A stretch of DNA of 64,000 nt from RUG11272 sp045226335 (GTDB taxonomy: Bacteria > Bacillota > Clostridia > Christensenellales > Aristaeellaceae), in NCBI GenBank assembly GCA_045226335.1, contig JBGVCH010000037.1, forward strand, positions 1-64,000, given 5' to 3'. Made by a program: the position numbers and the translations under genes. The notes under the pieces are model-generated. The model did not search any database. It was not told the DNA's origin and saw nothing but the letters and a program-made list of their open reading frames with translations. Positions 59,611 to 64,000 of this stretch are shown piece after piece. Within the stretch, counting starts at the first letter, position 1, and every line of letters begins with the position of its first letter.

Positions 59611-59660
59611 AAAATTCATCCCCCGGAACGCCTTGAAATCTCAGAAGCGCTCCGGGGGAT
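59611..59660 (-). terminator. Intrinsic terminator after the adhesin gene
   Basis: ATCCCCCGGAGCGC and GCGTTCCGGGGGAT form a 14 bp stem right after the stop at 59665, followed by a weak T-run (AATTTTATG). Confidence 0.65.
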
Positions 59661-59664
59661 CGGT

Positions 59665-62600
59665 TTATGGTTCGCCGTCGTACGGGTCGCAGCGGGTCTC
59701 CGTCTTCAGCTGGTTTCCGTCGACGTACAGTTTGACCTGCACAAGGAACTGGGATCGGTCATACCTGACCCCGTTCCAGACATCGCCTTCAACGCCCTCC
59801 GGGAATTCTTCCCTGACGACGTAACAGAAGTGCGCGCACCGGTTTTCGTCGACGAGCCCCTTCTGTTCCGCGGCCAGGAAATCGTCGTATGTGTAGGACA
59901 GCGTGAAGCTGAAATGCCCCTCCGCGTCATTCCGGACGGTCATGGATCCGTCAAACCCGCCGGGATACCCCTCGCCCCAGGCGGCCTCGGCGCTTTCCTC
60001 CGGGGTCAGGGTGAAGGCGAACTCCTGGTCTTCCAGCTTTTTCCCGATCAGCATCTTGGTTCCGCGGAGGACGGTCTCCGCCGGCAGCACCGCCGGCCTG
60101 TTGACCACCGTGACCGTATCGTTGTTGAGGTAGTTATACGGCGCGGAGTAGGAGGGGATATCGCTGATGCCGAACTCATAGATCGTGTTGGTTTTCTGGT
60201 ACCCCTCCGGCGCCTCGATCTCCTTGACCCTGTACCGCCATCCGTAGGATTCGGACCCGTCGGAGCCAAACTGTTCATTTCCGTCGTCATCATGGAAAGA
60301 ATAGGGGCGCAGGCTTTGCTCCTCCGTTCCGCCCTCGTGGCTGACGGCCTGGATCAGGTAGAGGCCGGTGATTCCGTCCGTCGTGAACTCGCCGATCTTG
60401 GTCCATTCGGGATCGGGGAGGTCGTTCCCGTCCGCGTCTTTCACCCGGGCCTCGTAGAGCTCGAAGGTCGCCGCGAGGCCCTGATTCATGTTGCCCTGGG
60501 CATACTTCATGATGTACATGCTGTACGTCCGGTAGGAGCCGGATCCGCCGGATTCCGTGGAAGACGTGCCGCTGATCCCCGCCGTGTATCCCAGCAGTTC
60601 CGCCTTGTTGAACCAATGGATGTCGTGGAGGCCGACCAGCCGCGCGGTGTACGTGATCGTGTAGGGCGTCTCGTTGTGAAGCGTCATGATGATGCTGTTG
60701 CCGGAGCGGTTCAGGATATCGCCCTCCTTCTTCGGCTCGATCACGATGGACGTGTAATCGAAGCTCAGGTTGGTGAGCGTGTCCGTCACCGTGATGGTAT
60801 CCTCGTCGCCGATCTTCAGGCCCTCCTCGTTCACGGTGATCCGGAACTGGAGATCGTGGGTGCCGGTGCCGCTGTTGTCCCCCTCCCATACCAGCTCCTT
60901 GTCGAGGGCGTTGATGGAGTACTCGGTGACAATGGTGTTGCTGCCGAACTGGTCGTTCCCGACGGAGTTGAACAGCTCCACCTTGAGCCCGTCGGCGTGG
61001 AGGGCCTCCTCCTTCATCCTGGCCAGCGTCGCCGCGTCCTTGATCTGCAGGGCATACACGATGGCGTAGTAGGGATAATAGGAGGACGCGTTCATCGGAA
61101 GATCATTCTTGTTGAGTTTGAACACGAGCTCTCCCTCGGAAGAGGACGCGTCCACCACGTAAGGGCCTCTGGACACCAGCCCGTACTTGTTCCACTGGGT
61201 GTTGCCGTAGACGTGGCCGTTGGGCGTGTTGACGTTGTATCCGTCGTTTGTCTGGTATGTTTCGTGGAAAGCCAGGTAGTCGGCATCATACTCGTCGGTG
61301 ATGGTCAGAAAGCCGTTCGAATCAAACGCGCCATCGTTGACGCCCGTCAGGATGACCTTGTACACGTAGATCGGCAAGGCCGGATCCGTGCTCGTCGAAT
61401 AGATGCCGTCCAGGATCTTCTCCACGTCATAGCCCGTCGTGTTGTAGCTCACCGAACCGGTGACGTTGATGTCCTGCCCGTTCACGCGGACGATGGCGTT
61501 GTTCACGTGCGTTCTGGCCCGGCTCAGGGATTCCGCGAATTCCAGCCAGTCGTGGTCGGCCACGGTGGTCAGGTAGACATGGATGGTCCTGGTCGCGCCG
61601 GTCCCGGTCAGGCCGGGTTCCCCGTTGTTCTTCGTAAAGGTGATCGCAACCTGATGGTCCTGGGAAGACGCGTCCACGGAAAACGCCTCGCCCGCCAGCA
61701 GATCGCCCGCCGCCACGCGGGCCGAGCCGGGTTTATACGTGTCCCAGAACCATCGGTTCTGCGTGTAGTCCAGAAAGCCCGGCATGGTGTCGAGGACGAC
61801 CGCGCTGTCCAGGCCGGTCGTGGGGACGGTGAACGTGATCTCCCATTCCGTCTCCGCTTGCCGGTTAAGGGCGTCGACGGTGGATTCGACCACCGTTTTC
61901 TCCGCTTCCACTTCCTCGCCGGTGGTTTCGATGTTCAGCGCGCCCGAGTCCGTGTCATACTCGTTATGCACGGTATTGGCCACGGTGGTCGTCTTCAGGA
62001 ACTCGTCGGAATCCACTTCGGTCTCGTAAGTGATCACATATTTGTATTCGTTCTCCGCGTCCGAAGCGGGAATGGTGTAGGACCAGGTGCTTCCGCCGCT
62101 GCCGTCGCTGAGCCCGTTCGTTCCCCATTGCACATCGTTGGCCCCGGCCGTTGTACCGTCCTTCCGGAATCTCTCGATGTGGATGCCGTTTCCGGAATAC
62201 CGCATGAACGCCCGGGACGCGGCGTCGATGGTGTCCGTCACGGTGCTCCCGGCGATGGAGATGTTGGCGTCCTCGTTCAGGACAATGGTCCAGGTGACGT
62301 ACGTTTTTCCGTCCCGCACGGTTTGGGAAGAAACGGTCTTGCTGTTGGTGGACAGCGTGATCCTGTTCTCGAAATCCCGCTCGTCAATCTCGACGCTTTC
62401 ACCCGGCGGGTCCTCCCGGCTGTTGATCCGGACCGCGTTCCCGGTTTCCTCGACGGTCCCGTATCGGCCGTTTCCGGTGAGGGTCAGGCCATCCAGGTTG
62501 ACATCGGCGTAGTATTCGATCGTCACGATTTCCCCGTGAACCATGGAAGGGAGGGTCAGGCCGAAGGTCTCGCCCGCCCGCGTATCCACGTTGTACTGGA

Positions 62601-63381
62601 CAGGGCTGTTGATATTGGACGAAACCACGACGCTGTCGGGGTCCAGCGTCAGCGCCGTTCCGCTGATGATGTCGCCGATGTGGATGTCCGTGTTGTTTCC
62701 CTTGGAGCGGGCCTGAACGGTATACTTGACCTTGTTGAGGGTCCCGTCGTATTCGCCGACCTTCTGAACGCTGACCTCCCGCGTATTGTCGATGATGAAC
62801 GACCCGGTCACTTCCTCGCTGAAGGAGATCACTCCTTCGCTGAGCTGGCCCGTGACGTGAAGGTTGAACTGGACATCCTCGGAGAGCAAGTAATACTGGT
62901 ACCCCGGGCTGGTCTGGTCCACCGTGACGGTCAGGGTGCCTCCGCTGACGACATAGTTGAGCAGAACTCTCCCGCCGTCGCCTGTCATCTCGATGGTTCC
63001 GGCCGTGTATTCCGGCGTGAACCCGGCGGGGAACTGGTAGGTCAGCGGACCGTTGTTCGGGTCGTCGAACTGCAGCCCGTTGATTTTCTCGCTGAAATTC
63101 AGCTGGATCGTATACGGCACCCCGTCGAGAATGACGTACTGACCCTGGGCGTTCATCTCCGCGCCGGCGATGACAATACTGTCCAGAAAATCGGCCAGAT
63201 TGCTGCTGTGCCCTTCGCCGCTTCGCGTCAGGCCGTCCAGGCGCAGCCAGTCGCTGTAGACCGGACCCGCCGCGTCGGTGTCGCCCTCGCCCTCGTTTGC
63301 GCCCGTGCTCACGTTGAGCATCAGGAGCGCCAGGAGCAGGAGCAGGGCCAGGGCCCGGCGTAACTTCTCTCTGTTTCTCAT
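59665..63381 (-). CDS. Large pilin-like surface adhesin, C-terminally truncated
   Basis: 1238 residues with a signal peptide (1-28). The body is a series of Ig/SDR-like beta domains, for example 'TVQARSKGNNTDIHIGDIIS' and 'TVTDTIDAASRAFMRYSGNG', then a SpaA/CnaB-like region 'GLAATFELYEARVKDADGND' with 'YLIQAVSHEGG', and an FctA/T-antigen-like final domain from 'GTKMLIGKKLEDQEFAFTLT' to 'FLVQVKLYVDGNQLKTETRC'. These domains usually self-link by isopeptide bonds. The protein stops before the expected FxNxY strand and has no LPXTG, hydrophobic helix or basic tail. A terminator follows immediately. It was probably shortened, or is released. Confidence 0.82.
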   Translation of the reverse strand: MRNREKLRRALALLLLLALLMLNVSTGANEGEGDTDAAGPVYSDWLRLDGLTRSGEGHSSNLADFLDSIVIAGAEMNAQGQYVILDGVPYTIQLNFSEKINGLQFDDPNNGPLTYQFPAGFTPEYTAGTIEMTGDGGRVLLNYVVSGGTLTVTVDQTSPGYQYYLLSEDVQFNLHVTGQLSEGVISFSEEVTGSFIIDNTREVSVQKVGEYDGTLNKVKYTVQARSKGNNTDIHIGDIISGTALTLDPDSVVVSSNINSPVQYNVDTRAGETFGLTLPSMVHGEIVTIEYYADVNLDGLTLTGNGRYGTVEETGNAVRINSREDPPGESVEIDERDFENRITLSTNSKTVSSQTVRDGKTYVTWTIVLNEDANISIAGSTVTDTIDAASRAFMRYSGNGIHIERFRKDGTTAGANDVQWGTNGLSDGSGGSTWSYTIPASDAENEYKYVITYETEVDSDEFLKTTTVANTVHNEYDTDSGALNIETTGEEVEAEKTVVESTVDALNRQAETEWEITFTVPTTGLDSAVVLDTMPGFLDYTQNRWFWDTYKPGSARVAAGDLLAGEAFSVDASSQDHQVAITFTKNNGEPGLTGTGATRTIHVYLTTVADHDWLEFAESLSRARTHVNNAIVRVNGQDINVTGSVSYNTTGYDVEKILDGIYSTSTDPALPIYVYKVILTGVNDGAFDSNGFLTITDEYDADYLAFHETYQTNDGYNVNTPNGHVYGNTQWNKYGLVSRGPYVVDASSSEGELVFKLNKNDLPMNASSYYPYYAIVYALQIKDAATLARMKEEALHADGLKVELFNSVGNDQFGSNTIVTEYSINALDKELVWEGDNSGTGTHDLQFRITVNEEGLKIGDEDTITVTDTLTNLSFDYTSIVIEPKKEGDILNRSGNSIIMTLHNETPYTITYTARLVGLHDIHWFNKAELLGYTAGISGTSSTESGGSGSYRTYSMYIMKYAQGNMNQGLAATFELYEARVKDADGNDLPDPEWTKIGEFTTDGITGLYLIQAVSHEGGTEEQSLRPYSFHDDDGNEQFGSDGSESYGWRYRVKEIEAPEGYQKTNTIYEFGISDIPSYSAPYNYLNNDTVTVVNRPAVLPAETVLRGTKMLIGKKLEDQEFAFTLTPEESAEAAWGEGYPGGFDGSMTVRNDAEGHFSFTLSYTYDDFLAAEQKGLVDENRCAHFCYVVREEFPEGVEGDVWNGVRYDRSQFLVQVKLYVDGNQLKTETRCDPYDGEP

Positions 63382-63436
63382 AGGCGATTCTGCCTTTCGT
63401 GTGTCGCCGAGTCGTGAACGGCGGGCCGGGGCGGGT

Positions 63437-64000
63437 TCACTCCAGATACGCGCGCCACCAGTACGTGCAGTTCACCTCGTCCAGGAGGAAGTCGAATTCG
63501 GCGCCTTCCGCTCCCTCCACGCTGCAGATGGTCACCCCGCCGTCCGCGGAGTACTGCCACCGGATGGTCCCCTGATAGTCCGGATCGGACACCACGGCCG
63601 TCAGGACGATCCTTGCGCCCGGCCGGAAGCCCTCCTCGCAAGAAACCAGCACGTGAACGGTCAGCGGCTCGGCTGCCGATGCAGCGGGATCCGGGTCGCC
63701 CGGCTCCTCCGGGATTTCCTCCAGCGGGGCGCCGGCCTCCGACGCTTCAACGCTCTCCATCGTGACATCAACCGCTTCGGCGATTTCCTCTGCTGCGGCA
63801 TCGGCTTCGGCGCTTTCTGCCATGAAGGCCAATGCTGCGGGAAGCTCCGCCTCGAGGGATCCGACCTCCGCCGGGGCCTCCTCCGAGGCGCATCCGGGGA
63901 CCGTCTCAACCGCCGGGGCTTCCTCCGAGGCCGTGTCCGGCTGCGGCTCGGCTTCCGGCGCTTCCGTTACCGGAACGGAAAAGCACAGGGAGACAAGCCC
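63437..64000 (-). CDS. Secreted acidic protein with Ig-like tail (partial, 5' end off window)
   Basis: The open frame runs to the right edge (187 residues seen). Near the edge a hydrophobic stretch 'GLVSLCFSVPVTEAPEAEPQ' looks like the end of a signal peptide. A long Glu/Ala/Pro-rich low-complexity region follows (about 110 residues), then a C-terminal Ig-like domain: 'TVHVLVSCEEGFRPGARIVL', 'GTIRWQYSADGGVTICSVEG' and 'DFLLDEVNCTYWWRAYLE'. This layout occurs in clostridial secreted proteins of unknown function. It lies 55 bp upstream of the adhesin on the same strand, so the two are probably one operon. Confidence 0.7.
   Translation of the reverse strand, partial: GLVSLCFSVPVTEAPEAEPQPDTASEEAPAVETVPGCASEEAPAEVGSLEAELPAALAFMAESAEADAAAEEIAEAVDVTMESVEASEAGAPLEEIPEEPGDPDPAASAAEPLTVHVLVSCEEGFRPGARIVLTAVVSDPDYQGTIRWQYSADGGVTICSVEGAEGAEFDFLLDEVNCTYWWRAYLE

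Noticed and set aside
1..64000. tRNA, rRNA and insertion-sequence genes
   Set aside because: No cloverleaf-type or rRNA-type stretches and no transposase-like ORF were recognised by eye; a dedicated scan could still find a tRNA.

Overview
The window looks like a chromosomal segment of a high-GC member of the Clostridia (Bacillota), probably from a gut or rumen. PolC-type DNA polymerase III, long-form HPF, the rpsF-ssb-rpsR operon, the frr-uppS-cdsA order and strong Shine-Dalgarno sites all point to Bacillota. The many Sec-exported proteins (SH3, BspA-like leucine-rich repeat, SLH, pilin-like adhesin) and a mannan-disaccharide pathway fit a gut commensal. A Christensenellales- or Oscillospirales-like lineage is inference only. 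No rRNA, tRNA or CRISPR array was seen.

Layout. (1) 1-6791, minus strand: a prophage remnant with scaffold, coat, two connectors, tail terminator, tail tube, Dit, a tail endopeptidase gene split by an in-frame TGA, and a baseplate/fibre gene running off the left edge. Terminase, portal and tape measure are absent. (2) 7008-8247: rpsR, ssb and rpsF under one promoter with a hairpin leader. (3) 8435-14241: a seven-SH3 secreted protein, a small membrane protein, an Lgt-like membrane protein and a phosphodiester glycosidase. (4) 14403-16470: a MATE transporter and a sirtuin, convergent. (5) 16972-22352: a secreted protein and an envelope O-acylation operon (SGNH, DUF4358 lipoprotein, MBOAT, DHHW). 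(6) 22543-27047: rsgA, a kinase-like protein, frr, a small ORF, uppS and cdsA. (7) 27069-33871: cellobiose 2-epimerase, a histidine acid phosphatase, mannosylglucose phosphorylase and a phosphohexomutase, which together can turn beta-mannobiose into phosphorylated hexose, interspersed with small secreted proteins. (8) 33906-39785: DUF4230, a 27-residue peptide, DUF2927 and polC. (9) 39924-41104: an MNT/HEPN toxin-antitoxin pair overlapped by a cytidine-deaminase-like gene. (10) 41156-50143: a transglutaminase, uvrB, secreted and membrane proteins, and hpf. (11) 50381-64000: an SLH-anchored NlpC/P60 protein, an exported aspartate 4-decarboxylase-like enzyme, a giant leucine-rich repeat protein, a sugar O-acetyltransferase, a DUF6273 fragment, a 1238-residue adhesin and a truncated secreted protein.

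Two families of non-coding repeats run through the window. One is a composite of paired hairpins (modules A-B-C-D), present twice in opposite orientation 38 kb apart and in partial form elsewhere. The other is a ~110-130 bp element in three copies, each next to the stop codon of a gene. Most recognisable promoters are sigma-A type with a 16-17 bp spacer.
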